DNA of 64,000 nt from Myrica gale (Eukaryota; Streptophyta; Magnoliopsida; Fagales; Myricaceae). The stretch lies in the NCBI GenBank assembly GCA_963930655.1, contig OZ005617.1:560501-624500 (forward strand), read 5' to 3'. The notes under the pieces are model-generated. The model did not search any database and had not been told where the DNA came from. It was given only the letters and a program-made list of their open reading frames with translations. Made by a program: the position numbers and the translations under genes. Position 1 is the first letter of the stretch. Each line of letters starts with the position of its first letter. Positions 1 through 12,567 of the stretch are shown here, one piece after another.

Positions 1-2036
1 TTAATCCATTTTTCAGAGCTCCAGGGAACTGGAAATGATTCGGAAAAGTTACGCGGGGCTTAACATTGACATTCAACTCAGCTGGTGAATGAGAGATGCC
101 TTCAAATTTGGTGGTTACAACCTCAGATGTGATCACTGTTTCAGAAACATCAGCAAGGACAAAAATTAAACAGGTTTTTGTAGCAACAAACTGTAAAAGC
201 TTCACGAATCTCAGGGACTCGAGGAACAATTCAAAAGATACCTTATGGAGCACGCAAGTGTAGAGTTCACCGCTATAAAAGTGCTCAACATGTGCAATAC
301 ACATGAAAACAAAGTTTCAAGCAACTATGCTTTCATCACTACTATGTTGCAGAAAAAAGAAATCAATCAGCAAATAATACCTTCTTTAGAAACATCAGGC
401 TCTTGAGCTGACTGGATGACAGAATCTGAAGAAGACCTATTGGCCAAAGAATCGCCAGACACTGAAGAAGTGGGTTGCAATGGCTCAGATACCTCATTCT
501 TTTCAACTGCCTCAGCAGCTAACCTTTGGATCCCAACTTCTTTGGCTTTACCCACCACAGCACCAGTATGTTGGGCGATAGCTGGTGTCTGGACTGGCTC
601 CAAGACAGGGGAAGAAGCACCAGACTCAGTTGCTGGAGCTGCAGAAGGGGACAGTTGATCGGGATCCAATGTGGACTTTACTTGCTTAACTCCAATTGCA
701 GAGCCTGTGGGGGGAAAGCCTATAACATCAACATATTTTGGAGGTGTAGCCACTTTGCTTACTTCAGCAGCTGAACTACCATTAGGTATATTGATACCAC
801 CACTCAGAGATGAAAGGGAGGAGGGGCCATGACGTGAATTACCATTCGACATACTTCTGGGGCCATTAGAAATGATAGCTGAAGCTCTGCAAATGATAAA
901 AAAAAATGTATTGTGAAGTTTAGCAAATATATGGACATAAATCCAGATTGATGGTAGATTTAGATAAAATGCCAAATGTCAGGTATAGATAACTAAAACC
1001 ATAAATAAATACTTGGAGGAAGATATACTTTGTTTCTGTAGAAGCTGGATTGCTTCTTGATTTCTGCTCAACTCGCAAAAAAGAGGACACAGATCGTCCC
1101 CTCCGTATGTGACCAGAACCATTTTCCCTCCTCCCATAATATCTTACATTGTTTTTGCGATCTCGTCTACTTTTCACCAAATGAAAAGTATCTGCCAACC
1201 AAACCAATAAATTCATTAGTTCAGTCACCAAACACGAGCATTTGAATGACAGACAAAACCCACAAAAAACCAAATAATGCAGTTGATTTTCTTCGTTTAG
1301 AAAAGATTAAGATTTCCATTAGTTTTTCTCAGCAACCAAACATAACCTTCAGAATAAAACACAAAATCCAGAGAAATCTACCGATCAGAAGGCAAAGAAA
1401 CACCTACCCATATAAACAAAATACTAAAAGAATACCTTTTTTCCCTCAGACTCTCTGCACCCAAACAAAAAAATCAATGGTTAAAAAAATACGGAAACTT
1501 CTTCTCAGTTGCCACGTTCATTAACGATTGCAATTTCTCCTTCTTTTTTCTCAGCCACCAAACACAACCTTAAGCATTGAAAACAACTCAGAAAACACGC
1601 ACCGATCACAAACCCGATAAAGCCCCCTGTCCTCGCGCCCCCACACTACACATGTGGTTCGATTAAGCTCTAAACGATCAATAATCCCGCTATCTTCCGT
1701 TTTTTTCGTTTTTCGTTTTTTTCCCTACCGGAACATATAGATGTACACGTACGCAAAACCCTAACGCACCGAAACAATGCAAAGCGAGGGGAATGCAGGC
1801 AGGTACATAGATGCGAAAAGATTGGGGCGGTAATAATTACCCAGATAAAGGAGTTTCTGGGCGGTCTCGTCGGGATCCAGGGAACACTCCGTGAGCATAT
1901 TGTAGATGTCGTCATCGCTGTGCTGCTTTCCTGTGATCTCCCTGATGTTCTGGATCGTCTTTCGCAACTCGGTAGGGATCGACGTAAAACCCCCACCAGC
2001 TTCTCCTCCTCCCCCCACAGCAACCTCGCCGTTCAT
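1..2036 (-). CDS. GBF-interacting protein 1-like (GIP1-like), 5' part; gene runs off the left edge
   Basis: Four exons can be read on the minus strand: 1841-2036, 1029-1191, 381-886 and 135 down to the edge. Phases agree at all three junctions, giving about 333 residues. The start at 2036 gives MNGEVAVGGGG, followed by TELRKTIQNIREITGKQHSD and DDIYNMLTECSLDPDETAQK, the N-terminal helical domain (DUF1296) of plant GBF-interacting proteins. Exon 2 continues with DTFHLVKSRRDRK, also typical. Exon 3 is a long Ser/Pro/Ala-rich low-complexity stretch, and exon 4 ends near PNHFQFPGALKNGL, resembling the conserved PNHLQVPE segment of the family. Known members bind G-box bZIP factors and raise their DNA binding. 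The role here is inferred from the N-terminal domain. The exon 3/4 junction rests on the acceptor at 136-138, the only one nearby that keeps the frame. A telo-box-like TAGGGTTT (1756-1763) lies in intron 1. Confidence 0.85.
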
Positions 2037-2913
2037 GTCCTTCGGTTCCTGCTCTTGCTTTGGCTTATTGTTGTGTTCCAAGACACAAAGCAAGAAACCA
2101 AACCCAGTGAGAATTGTGTTATATTCCAAACACCCCAGTGATTATTATATAAGCAACTTACGGAAGGGAACATTCAAGATGAACACCGAGTCCTTGGGTT
2201 ACAAGGAAACAAGGGATTTTCTACATTTTAAATTTGAAAATCAGTTTTTTTTTTTTAAATAGTAAACAAAAAAGAAAATAAAATATTTGGTTTTTTCGAT
2301 ACTTTTTTTTATTATTGGATTTGTGGTGTTGAGCCTTTTTTTTCTTGATATTATTAATGGTTTGGTTTTATGGACCGCCATGGAAACATGTTCTTGATTT
2401 TGGTGTTTTTATTCTCTATTTTCTAAAACATTTTGTTCTTGATTGTTTTATTTATCGTTTGAATTTTTATTTTCTCTTGAGAAACTCCAAATAATATTGG
2501 CAACCATATTGTCTCCTTAATACTCGCTACAAAAGGCTATCAAATGTATAGAAGAACAAAGTGGGTGAATTGATCAAATATAGGAGTTGAGTTGGGGATT
2601 CATCTATAGGTTCGAAATAGTTTATTTTATTTTATTTTGTTAATTGATACAAAAAATAGGAGGAGGGGTGGAGATTCAACCCACCTTGATACACTTCTAG
2701 ACCAATTTTGGCATAGATATTATGATAATTGTGAACACATTCCAATTTTCCTTCATGATTAACCTTTATAAATTATCCTATATTACATATTAGTTGGGTA
2801 AGGTTTGTTCGTTTTCACATGCCCCGCGCCGTCTATATCGGGTTTGACCCACTCCATGTTTTGTTAGACTTTAAAACTCTAGCTTCAAAGTGTAGATCAA
2901 TTATATACAATAA

Positions 2914-3096
2914 GGGCATGTTTGAGACCCCAAATATTTGGGGTCTCAACAAATCGGACAAATCAAACAAATTTCAAAATTTTTAACTTTTACACCTACA
3001 CACTTCACTTTTCACAAACCCCAATAAATCTCAATAAAGTAAAGATTCCCAAAATTTTAAGAATATTCCCCAATATTTTGGCAAACAAACATCCCC
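2914..3096. mobile_element. Tourist/PIF-Harbinger-like MITE, 183 bp
   Basis: The ends are inverted: GGGCATGTTTG at the left and CAAACATCCCC at the right. Both are flanked by TAA (2911-2913 and 3097-3099), the 3-bp target duplication expected of PIF/Harbinger elements. There is no coding capacity. A perfect 28-bp palindrome (2922-2949) built from TTGAGACCCC and its complement lies inside the left end and could fold as a hairpin. Confidence 0.75.
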
Positions 3097-3730
3097 TAAA
3101 TTATTTCTCTATATGGCATAAACAACAAACAAGACATTATCGGAAAAACCAAATACATCCAAAAGCATAAAAAAATAATATTTATTATAATTTGTTTTTA
3201 AAAAGTAGTGAACTTTGTATGAAAAGATTTTGAAGATTGTGTAAAAGATTTTGATGTAAGATCTTAATAATTACTTTATTTTATTTGCATCATTTTAAAA
3301 GAAATGTGTCTATAAGACGGTGGATCTCATTCTAAGACCTACACTATAAAAAAAATAACTTTAGGTCGACTCCATTCTATAACCTATGCTATAAAAAGTA
3401 AATTTATGTGAACTATATTCTAAAGATCATGTGGTAAAAAGTAACTTTAATTGGATAACATTTAAAAGTGTAAGATTTCACATACTGTGTTAATCAAATG
3501 GTGAAGTGTAGTGTTAGTTGGAAAAACAAGAAATAATAATATTTTTTAATTTTTTAATTCGAAGTTTGACTTTAGAAAGTTAGAAACCACCTAAAAATCC
3601 TAAACACATCCAAATGCTAAAGACTTAAAACTGGACTTAAATATTAAAGCTTGAGTTCAATCCCAATTCCAAACAAACTCTAAATATTTTAGAATTATTT
3701 ACAAAACAAACATTCATTTAGATTTTTAAA

Positions 3731-3917
3731 GAGATAAATGCAAAATCGGTCCCTATAATATAAGTGAAAATCGAATTAGTCTATATGATTTCACTTTCGT
3801 TTTTTGTTAATCCCTCATTAAGGACTAATTTTATATTTTTGTGAGATTATAAAGATTAATTTTATACTTTCGTTATACTAATTAGATTTTCGCTATATCA
3901 CATTTTGCATTTATCTC
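3731..3917. mobile_element. MITE, 187 bp, superfamily uncertain
   Basis: Inverted ends start with GAGATAAATGCAAAAT, and the match continues imperfectly inward (GTGAAAATCGAATTAG against GCGAAAATCTAATTAG). The flanks are similar AT-rich sequence (ATTTTTAAA left, ATTTTAAAA right), which could be a 9-bp Mutator-type target duplication but is too simple in composition to be sure. Noncoding. Confidence 0.6.
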
Positions 3918-4380
3918 ATTTTAAAAGAAAATAAATTATTATAAATAAGTATTTAATGTAACTTTCTATTAAAATTATAATATATAAATTAAAAAAGAGA
4001 CAGAAATAATAAATATAACTGTTATAATCCTACAAACAAAATCTATCTCGCATGTCATCTTTTCAAATCTCACCGCAATTCGGGCAGAAATTTCTGATAT
4101 ATTGAACTTTTAGAATTTCATTCCTTTCCGTTTTCTTAGGTGGGAAACAAGGAGATATGAACGGGCTGGGACAGTTCCGCCGACTTGCTTCACGATAGAG
4201 GGGTAAATCAGATATTTTACCCGCACATTATCTTTCTATTTGCTCCACTCACGCGCCCGTCAGGAACCCTAAAGTGCCTAACATTCCGTCTCTCTGCTCA
4301 AATCTCAAAACCTCAACTTTCGATCCATCGAATTTTCTTGCTCGCTGTCTGTGAGAACTTCCAAATCCATATCAGGAGCT

Positions 4381-7047
4381 ATGGGTTCGAAATCCAGGAG
4401 CGATAATCCACACTCAGGCGACGGCGCTAGTCCTGGGTTCGTCTCTCTCCCTCTCTCTATCTAGATCTAGTTACCTTCTGTTGGACACTGAGAAAATCGA
4501 AGGGAATAATAGAAGCTTTAGGCAAAACTTTTGGATCTGAATGATGTTGTGCTTGTGTCTATTGTATCCTTCGTTTTCTCGGCTGACAAATGGGGGCGAA
4601 TTGTTTGTTTTGATCGGTCTTCTTGTTTCTAATCTTTCGTGATATTCCTGTGCTGAACGCAGAAAGATTTTTATTGGAGGATTGCACAAGGAAGCGAGCT
4701 TTGGTAAGCCTTCTGTCTAACTTGTGCGTTGTTTAGATGTATTATTGTTTGAAGGGAAACCTTCAAACGGCGAAAACCTTTTAAACAAAGGAAAAGAAGA
4801 ACAGTAATCTTGGGTTTCAAATATTCATATTTTTTCCACAATTTATAGATGAACTTCAGGAAGTGTTCTACTTATGCCTTTCTTCTTGGGTTGAATTTTA
4901 GTTTTTTTTAATGGTGCTTCAATTGATTGATTTGATTTGATTGATGTAAGGTGATGTAGACCTTTTTAGCTTCACCTGGCTAGCTTGTGTTCCGAGTTTC
5001 GCCAATTGGGTTGATTTGGTCAAGTCTATAACTGTTGATATAACTGAGATATGTAGATAATAAGAGGATAGCAGTCTAGTGAGCTGCACAAATTGCTTGT
5101 TTCTAATTCTATATCTTACACATTTTCTTTCTGGTGCTCTGCCTGTTGGTTGTATTTTTGAAACTATTAGGGACGTTTAGGAACTACTTTGAGAAATATG
5201 GAGAAATAACAGATGCAGTCATTATGAGGGATCGATACACTAATCAGCCCAGGGGTTTTGGGTTCGTCACCTATGCTGATCCTTCAGTAGTTGACAAGGT
5301 CATTGAAGACACCCACATTATCAATGGAAAACAGGTGATAACATCATTATTGAGTCATTTGGTGTTTTACATGTGGCTGTTCTTTGACCCCCCCCCCCCC
5401 CCCCCCCACAAAAACATTTTTGTTGATTTGTTTTTCCTTATCCCTTGCTGGCCCACTGGCTGGGCAGGGGTGCTGGATGATGGGCTCATACCTGGGGTTG
5501 ATGTTAAACAACTAGAGAAATGAAAGTTCTATGACATGTTTTTTTTTAAAATGAGGAAACTTGGACTTAATTGGCCCTATGATACGTCTTAGCTCGATTG
5601 AGCTCGGGTTTTGGAGATCTCGGATATTAGTGACAATTTAGTGTATCAAAATCTGTTGCTTGCTTCTTTAGACACCACACAATAAGTAGTTTAGTAGTTG
5701 AATTATTTTCTGGATAAAACATGCCAGTCCCTTTAAATAGGATCTGGGGATTAATCGCTTGTCTTATATTGCACAGGCGTGAATAACCTTGTGTATCCCA
5801 GACATGGTGTCTTGACATGCTTATACATTATAATGTGAGGTTCCCACCTCCAAGAAATATATGTTTCTGACCCAGTTACGTTTGAGCAGGTTGAGATAAA
5901 GAGGACTATTCCAAAAGGCCAAGGGCAGTCAAAAGATTTTAAAACAAAGAAGATATTTGTTGGTGGGATTCCATCATCTGTCACTGAAGGTGGGCTTTTA
6001 AGTGATGTTGTTGTGCGATGCCTTGATTGAAAATTGTCAACTTTGTGAAGTTCAAAGTTCATGCATTTTGGCTGAACTTGTGTATTTATTCCCATTTTAC
6101 AGATGAGTTCAGGAACTTCTTCTCCAAGTATGGGAAAGTAGTAGAACACCAGATCATACGTGATCACGAAACCCAACGCTCTCGAGGATTTGGATTCATT
6201 ATTTTTGACAGTGATGAAGTTGTAGATGAAATGTTGTCGAATGGAAATATGATAGAAATGGCGGGTACCCAGGTGAGCTTGTTTAGATGGACTCCAAGCA
6301 ATCAGCATGTAAACCAATTATTGTTTATCATGGAGCATGCATTATTGCATCCTCCACACACGTTTATAAGAAACATTTTGATGCTTGGTTCTGAGTTATT
6401 TTGTGAAAGAGATTCGCTTTTCTCACTTTTTACTAATCTTAGATGGAGGTTCTTACAGGTGTAGTTCTCAGGAAAAGGGCTATCATGGTAGTTTATGCAG
6501 CAGAACCTAGGTTAACTAAGTTGCTTTGTTGTAGGTGGAGATCAAGAAAGCTGAACCAAAGAAAGCCTCAAACCCACCACCCGCTCCTGCATATGGTAGC
6601 AACTCTAGGTCTCGTTCTTTCAATGATGGCTATGGTGGTTTTGACAGTTCTTATGGAGGGTTTGAAGGAGGGTTTGGTCCTGGTCCCTATAGGACACCAG
6701 GAGGTATCGGCAATAGACTTGGTGGTGGATATGGTTATGGTGGTAGTAGTGGCGAGTATGGTGCTAGTTATGGGGGTTTTGGAGCTGGTAGCTTAGGTGG
6801 CTATCGGAGTGAATCTTCCCTTGGTTATTCTAGTCGCTTTGGACCCTACGGTGGCAGTTTTGGTGGCAGTTATGGAAGTGGTTTAGGTGGTTATGGTCGA
6901 GGGGGTGAAGGCTATGGAGGTTATGGGAGCTCAGGCTACGGTGCCGGTTATGACTCTGGACCAGGTTCTAGTTACGGTGGAGCAGGTGGGCTTTATGGAA
7001 GGGGAGGCTATAGTGGCACTAGTCGATACCATCCATACGCAAGGTAG
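4381..7047 (+). CDS. hnRNP-type RNA-binding protein: two RRMs and a glycine-rich tail
   Basis: Six exons (4381-4436, 4663-4703, 5171-5334, 5890-5989, 6103-6272, 6535-7047) join in phase to 347 residues. RRM1 (about residues 19-95) has RNP2 KIFIGGL and RNP1 RGFGFVTY. RRM2 (about 108-178) has RNP2 KIFVGGI and RNP1 RGFGFIIF. The last exon encodes a tail rich in GGY, GGF and SYG repeats ending in RYHPYAR. This is the layout of plant hnRNP A/B-like proteins, which bind single-stranded RNA through the RNP aromatic residues and act in splicing, export or stability. The Gly/Tyr tail resembles low-complexity sequence that drives RNP-granule assembly. The start at 4381 (MGSKSRSDNPHSGDG) is the first ATG that splices in frame. 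Intron 3 contains a 20-base C run (5388-5407). The exact Arabidopsis counterpart cannot be fixed by eye. Confidence 0.93.
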
Positions 7048-9291
7048 AATTGAAAAGCATTAGACAGTATCTTCCTTGTGGGAGGTAGAAATGAAGGGTT
7101 TTCAATGCAGTTGCTTAAGCTTTGCTATAGAAGTTTCACACAGGCTCCTCTAGTTTTGTTTCTCGCGGATCGATAGGCACTTTATCACAACTACTAGAGG
7201 TCCCCTTTCACTGCTAGAGGAGAAGCTTTAAAAGATTGGAAGAGTTCTTCTAGACTTTCTTCTGTTGTATGGCTTAGACAAAGTTATAGATTGTTTCGGA
7301 ATAGTTTAATTTCTTTTAGACTGTTATGTAGACTTTTAGACTGTAGACATCTAATGTGATCTTTGTTATTATCTTGTTGAGTTCGGTCCAGATTGGCAAG
7401 CTTGTGTTATTAATATCTCCTCAGCCTGTTATGTCTGCTTTAGCATTTGGATCTTTTAGTGTCTGCTGCAGATATAAATTTCTTCCATCTGGCTTAGTTT
7501 GGCTTTACGGGAACTTTGTGCTGGTATAGGCAGGCATTATATATGCAGCTAATTGTTCTAAGATTTTGTTTTGGTTGCCTCGTGCGGCTAATTGTTTCAT
7601 ATACAGCCAAGTCTTGCATTGTTGGTGTGGTTATTGCACAACTACTACTTTGCTGTATATGATGCCTATCAATGTGAAGGTCATGTTGGAACTCCCATCA
7701 TATAAAGGCGATTTGCAAACACATTTCTTCAGTTTTTGATGTGCTCAATGTGGTGTCACATGTTTTAAGTTAGTTTTAGCGCCACTGATGAGGGGACTAG
7801 GAAGATGATGCAGAAAGTCATGTCATTTGTCTTGTCTTGTTTTGTTAACGTAATTGTTAATTTGTTCGCAGTAATGCTGCATATCAGCAGCAGAATTGGT
7901 CTGGGTAATGTTGTCTGTTTGCTGGAGGATTGAAGTTGATTTACATAATCTGGATTTTTAACGTTCCATATCGTAGCCGTAGTGAAATTTAATAGGAAGC
8001 ACTTCATTGGGATTTTTGTGACATTGTTCATTCCATGTCGTTGCAACTAGTTTGTTCATCCTAAAATCTTCCCTCCCTGTCCGGTAATCCCTGATTTGTG
8101 AGGCTCCTGCTCAGTTTGAGTGGCTTAACACTCCGAAGCAGTAAAGAAAACAAATAGATTCATCTGTTGGCTGTTGCTTTCCGCTTTAGAACCGGCCATT
8201 GATATGCGACCACTCACCTTGAGGCTTGTGTGTCTCGAGTGCCACCAATTTTTCTTGGAAGTTAAAAAACACAAAACGTTCCGTTAATGGCTTCAGCCAC
8301 CTTTGTATAATGGGAAATCTAGTTCGACGGCCAATGACCAGGAGAACTATATGCCTAATCAAAGCAGTGTCTTATTTGTAATGCGTAAATAAAGCTAATA
8401 TGTCAGCTTAAAAAAACAAAGCCCAAACAAAGCAATGCATTCTCGCCTAATTGGTAAAAAAGTTTGGCGGAAACAAACCTTTGCATGAAATGTGTAATTG
8501 TATCTGATTTCTATTACGGCATAGCGAAAGTACTTGCAAAAATAGGTACTTATAAAAGGTTTAGGGAAATTGGCAATTTGGTCAATAGGTTTTAGTATCG
8601 TTGACGATTTAGTCACTAAAGTTTTCAATTTTTTTATTATGGTTACTGAGAATATATAGTTGTGACAATCGCATTCTATTCAGTTAAAAATTAACGGAGA
8701 TTTGAAGGAAAGACCAGATCGTCACAACTATATATTTTCAATGATCATATAGTAAAAAAAATGAAACATAGTGACTAAATCGTCAGCGTGCTATAAATCT
8801 AGTGACTAAATTGTCAATTTCTTAAAATTTATTTCCATTCTCAAGTAACAATTCAAAGAAATGGTCGACTTAACAATCAAATTTATATCATAAATTTTTT
8901 CCACAAGTATGAAAAGAATATATCATCTAATTAGCTTATTTATTTTGTGAGGGAGAAATGAAATTAAAGAACCGGCCGATATTGGCAAAAGATACAATTT
9001 CTGGAAAAACAAGAATGATGGAAGAAGAAGAACAATCAGAATATATGTTCTTGGGAGTGCTTGAAAAATCAAAACAAAAAATAAAAAGAAAATTAGGCTA
9101 TAGAAATAAAAGAATAAGCCGGCAATTCAAACGACGTCGTGGGTATCTATCTTCAGAAGATTCCCGCAAATATCTGTCTCCCTCTGTGTCTCTTTTTCGA
9201 TTTGACTCCTAATTTGAAGTCCTAACACAGTTATTTGCTAAATTTCTGTCGGGTCGCCGAGTCAGTGATAGTTTCGGAAACTCGGTGAGTC
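7048..9291. other. hnRNP 3' UTR and intergenic spacer, with EMC8 promoter at the right
   Basis: About 7048-8100 looks like transcribed 3' flank: T-rich, with several polyadenylation-like A/T signals and no splice-compatible coding exons. A foldback MITE (8564-8821) follows. The EMC8 promoter side (8822-9291) contains AAACGACGTCGT near 9130, an ACGT-core palindrome also found inside two transposons of this window. Frames of 70-95 codons here lack family features and are not called. Confidence 0.5.
8564..8821. mobile_element. Foldback MITE, about 256 bp
   Basis: Ends are inverted repeats (GAAATTGGCAATTTGGTCA left, complement of TGACTAAATTGTCAATTTC right). The inner arms also pair, for example TATATAGTTGTGAC with GTCACAACTATATA, so most of the element folds into one hairpin. 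TTA flanks both sides (8561-8563, 8822-8824), a possible 3-bp target duplication. The first two bases do not pair, so the outer limit is uncertain by a few bases. Confidence 0.65.
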
Positions 9292-12200
9292 ATGGGTGGC
9301 GAGTCACGTTACGAGATCGCACAGAACGCGTATCTAAAGCTCGTCCTCCACGCCCTCAAGCACAAGGCCTCCGCCGTTAACGGCGTCCTCCTCGGTCGCG
9401 TTTCCCCTCAGAATGACCTCGTCGAGATCACCGACTCCGTCCCTCTCTTCCACTCCCACGTCGGCCTCCTCCCCCAGCTTGAGATCTCCCTCATCCTGGT
9501 ATTCTTCATTCACTCTTTCTTTTGATCTTGGTTTTTTTTGTTCTTTTAAATTCTGATCTGTTTGTTTTCGTGGAATGGGAAAATCTACAACCTAGTGAAC
9601 TACAATGAATTAAGAACAAGCTGAGGATCATTTGGTTACTTATTTGTTGAAGTGGTAAATCTGAATCACCGTAGACAATCTAGAGGATGCTAATCAGTGG
9701 TTTATGGATATTGAATTTAGAGCAATAAAGGTTCTGTAGATATATTAGAGGCCTTCGGCTTAAAATTGAAGCATATAGCTACTTTAGTTCTTCCATCATT
9801 ACTAAAACAACTAAGCACATATGATTCATCGCCTATGTACGGTGAAACTTTAATTCAACTAATAAAGAAGTCTAACTCTTCCTAACAAATTAAGTTTTGA
9901 GGATAAGTGTTAGTTCACATGTTATCAGTCTAGGTCCTGAGTTCGAGACCTCACTCCGCAGTTCACTTTAATTTTAATTAAATATTACACATGTTAGATG
10001 TACCAATGAAGGGGTGTTAGAAAATATAATTCAAATAATAATAAAAAAATTTACCTCTTCCGAACAGCTTAAACTTTTAGGATAAGTGGTAGCTTCACAT
10101 TCCATTATTAAGGAAGAATGTTCCTCTAGGGAAGTGTTTTTTTTCCAGTTGAAAATAGGAAAAGAAGTAGATTTTTGCTGTTTACTGTATGCCTGGTTTT
10201 GATACCTTTTCAGATAGAGGAGCATTATGCTGCAAAAGGCATAAACATTGTGGGTTATTTTCATGCGAATGAGAGGTTTGAAGATTCCGAGCTTGGTGGC
10301 GTGGCCAAGAATATAGGTGATCACATCTACCGGTACTTTCCACAAGCCCCTATTCTTTTGGTATGTGATCAAATTCAGAGACAAATGCTGCAATAGACTT
10401 TTTGTTTGTGTTTAGCTTTGGGGTTTTATGCTTATTTTTTGGTTGGTTTTTAATAACATATTAACTTGATTCTTTGCAGTTGGATAACAAAAAGCTTGAA
10501 GCTTTACCCAAGAGTAAGGACCGGAGCTCAGTAATGCAGGTGAGGACTTGTCCTAGAAATAGTAAAGGTGTTTGTTTGCTTTCTAGTCACTTGATTTTCT
10601 TTAATCTTGGGCTTTATCACACTTTAGATAGGACTGATATTGGGTTGATAAACTCGCAGGAAATTTTGATTGTCAAAATATCTGTGTTCTGAAATTTTTC
10701 AGATGATCATTTGTTGTCGAATTTGACTCTAGGTTGGCTAGTAGATCGCCTGTATATTCTGCTGAATTTGAAACCTTGGTGGGAATATAGTCAATGGTGT
10801 TGCGACATTGGAGTTGGAGTAGGCTATAAACCAGTGACATATTTCTACATTGTATTTGTTGGAAACTACAGGGAATAATTGGGTAATTTTCATATAAGAT
10901 TTGTATAAATTGATAGATTATATTTTTTTTTTTTTTTTTGATGACGAGGAAATTCCCCAAAGCCGGACCCTTTTGGCCCAACCCTGAAGTACAAACCCCG
11001 GCCCACTGAACCGACCCCACAACCCAGGGAGCAGATAAGTCAAGGGCGATAATGGGGATGTTGGGGCTCGAACTTGGGACATGTTAGAACCCAAGCCGAA
11101 ACCTTACCACCACGCCTATTTGTTGATAGATTATATGTTCCTTAGAAGTTACTTCCTAGAAGTTGTGTACACAATTATCTTCCTTGAAACCACTCAATTA
11201 CGACTTTATTTCCAATGAACTTCCTATGGCGTTGTCACTTCTACTTGCAGCTGCAAAACTCTGCCTGCTAACTTTGCGGGGAAAGAGCTGGCTTCCTGGC
11301 ATAAATGCAGAGGCGATTGGAGGGAAAAGAAACTGCAAGATTTCATTTTCATGGCACACTGCTTCGGTCACCCCCCTTCCTCCCCTTCTTTTCCCCTTAC
11401 CCTTCCCTGCCTGAGCAACAAACAACCCACCATGTATGTTTGCTTGTATGCATAAGTATGGTGCATGAACGTTTAGACCAGTGAAGCTATCAGATCACCC
11501 CAGTGACCTTCAGGTTAAGTTTGCATCCATAGGTGCTTACTACCAAAGCTAATGCCAAAATTGGTGATGATGCACCACCTAACGCTTAGCTTCCTGTGGA
11601 AATTACTTGCAAACAGAAAATCTCACTTCTCAACTGTTATATAGGGTCTACATTATTCAAGAGAGTTTTATATGCCCCAGAATCTATTTGAAAAAATCTA
11701 TCGCTTCTTCTTTGAGTTCTTTTGGATTGAGGAGCCGCTTCAGACAATCTTTAAGCGCCACTTACCTTCAAGATTTAAACTGCCCACTTGTATTGACTTT
11801 CTTTTTTGGCTCATGTGGATTTTCCTAGATAGTCATTAAGTTGTAATGCTGTCCAGAGCAGTGTGTTGGTCTTGGGCAATTAATTCATCCTTGCATTTCC
11901 TTCATCAGATGGATATGATTCTAGCCTCTCTAATTTTATGTTCTGCTGATTGACAAACTTGGACATTAGGTCTATTCCTGTGGAAGACATTTAATATTGG
12001 GGATTACAAAGAACTTGGCACTACTTCTAATGTTACTCTAGTTTTTAGTGGGTGGTCATTAAAACCCCTATTCTTCTGCATTTCCCTTTTGTTTTTTTAG
12101 CCCCTGATGCAGTTATTGGTCTTTGTTCTGCTTCCCAAAGTCATCTTTTGCTTTCTTCTCTCGTCCTTTTCTCAATGTAGTGCCTAGTCTTATTAGAGTT

Positions 12201-12567
12201 CTGCCAATCACAAATTTGTGTGTTCTTTTCCTTGTCGTAAACCAGCTCTACACGAGGGATGCATCAAGGAATTGGAAGCTGGCTGGAACTGATGGAAGTA
12301 GCCAGTTGACCATTAAGGAGCCTTCAGCAAATGTAGTCCTACTGGACTATATTTCGACTGAGAAATGGAAGGATGTTGTAGATTTTGATGATCACCTTGA
12401 TGATATCAGCAAGTAAGAACCATCATCCATGTCTTCCTTCTCTCTCTTTCGACATTTCTCTAGTTGTGTGGTTAAACCTTTGCTTGAGGAAAATGTACTA
12501 TTGTAATTTAACTTTTATTTGCAGGGACTGGCTGAATCCTGAACTCTTCAAGTTATCTTGTCCTTGA
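9292..12567 (+). CDS. ER membrane protein complex subunit 8/9 homologue (UPF0172, MPN-like)
   Basis: Five exons (9292-9498, 10214-10360, 10480-10539, 12246-12412, 12525-12567) join in phase to 207 residues, the usual length of the family. The N-terminus MGGESRYEIAQNAYLKLVLH and the segments ASAVNGVLLG and VPLFHSHVGLLPQLEISL match the MPN-like fold of EMC8/EMC9. Later come GYFHANERF and VVLLDYISTEKWKDVVDFDD, and the C-terminus is DWLNPELFK. The family has lost the metalloprotease residues of active MPN+ enzymes. It sits on the cytosolic face of the EMC, the insertase for tail-anchored and multipass membrane proteins in the ER. Exon 1 is markedly GC-richer than the rest, as is common for 5' exons. 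Intron 3 (1.7 kb) holds a full-length SINE. The gene lies 0.7 kb upstream of the PPR gene in the same direction. Confidence 0.93.
10924..11122 (-). mobile_element. tRNA-derived SINE with A-tail, in EMC8 intron 3
   Basis: On the minus strand the element begins with a Pol III box-A-like GGTGGTAAGG and a box-B-like GTTCGAGCCCC, followed by a body of about 130 bases and an A-tail (the T run at 10924-10939). It is flanked by an exact 14-bp duplication, TTGATAGATTATAT (10910-10923 and 11123-11136), the hallmark of LINE-driven insertion. A second member of the same family is at 31217-31413. They share CTTGGGTTCT, CCCAAGTT and CCATTATCGCCC in the same order. Confidence 0.9.

Larger units (their letters stand above)
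2037..4380. other. Intergenic region between two divergent genes
   Basis: This stretch separates the GIP1-like start (minus) from the hnRNP start (plus), so it holds both promoters. Apart from the two small transposons listed separately (2914-3096, 3731-3917) it is AT-rich with no convincing coding frame. The stretch 4240-4380 just before the hnRNP start is pyrimidine-rich and includes AACCCTAAA near 4264, a telo-box-like sequence. Confidence 0.6.

Noticed and set aside
5388-5407. 20-base C run as a structural element
   Set aside because: Together with the G runs at 32437-32452 and 63495-63509 it is most likely simple slippage; run lengths may also be sequencing-limited.
7765-8046. 93-codon frame on the minus strand downstream of the hnRNP gene
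   Set aside because: Low-complexity, no family signature, inside the probable 3' flank of the plus-strand gene.
9292-9525. Horizontal transfer suggested by the GC-rich first exon of EMC8
   Set aside because: GC-rich 5' exons are normal in plant genes, and the exons join in phase to a full-length plant-type protein.
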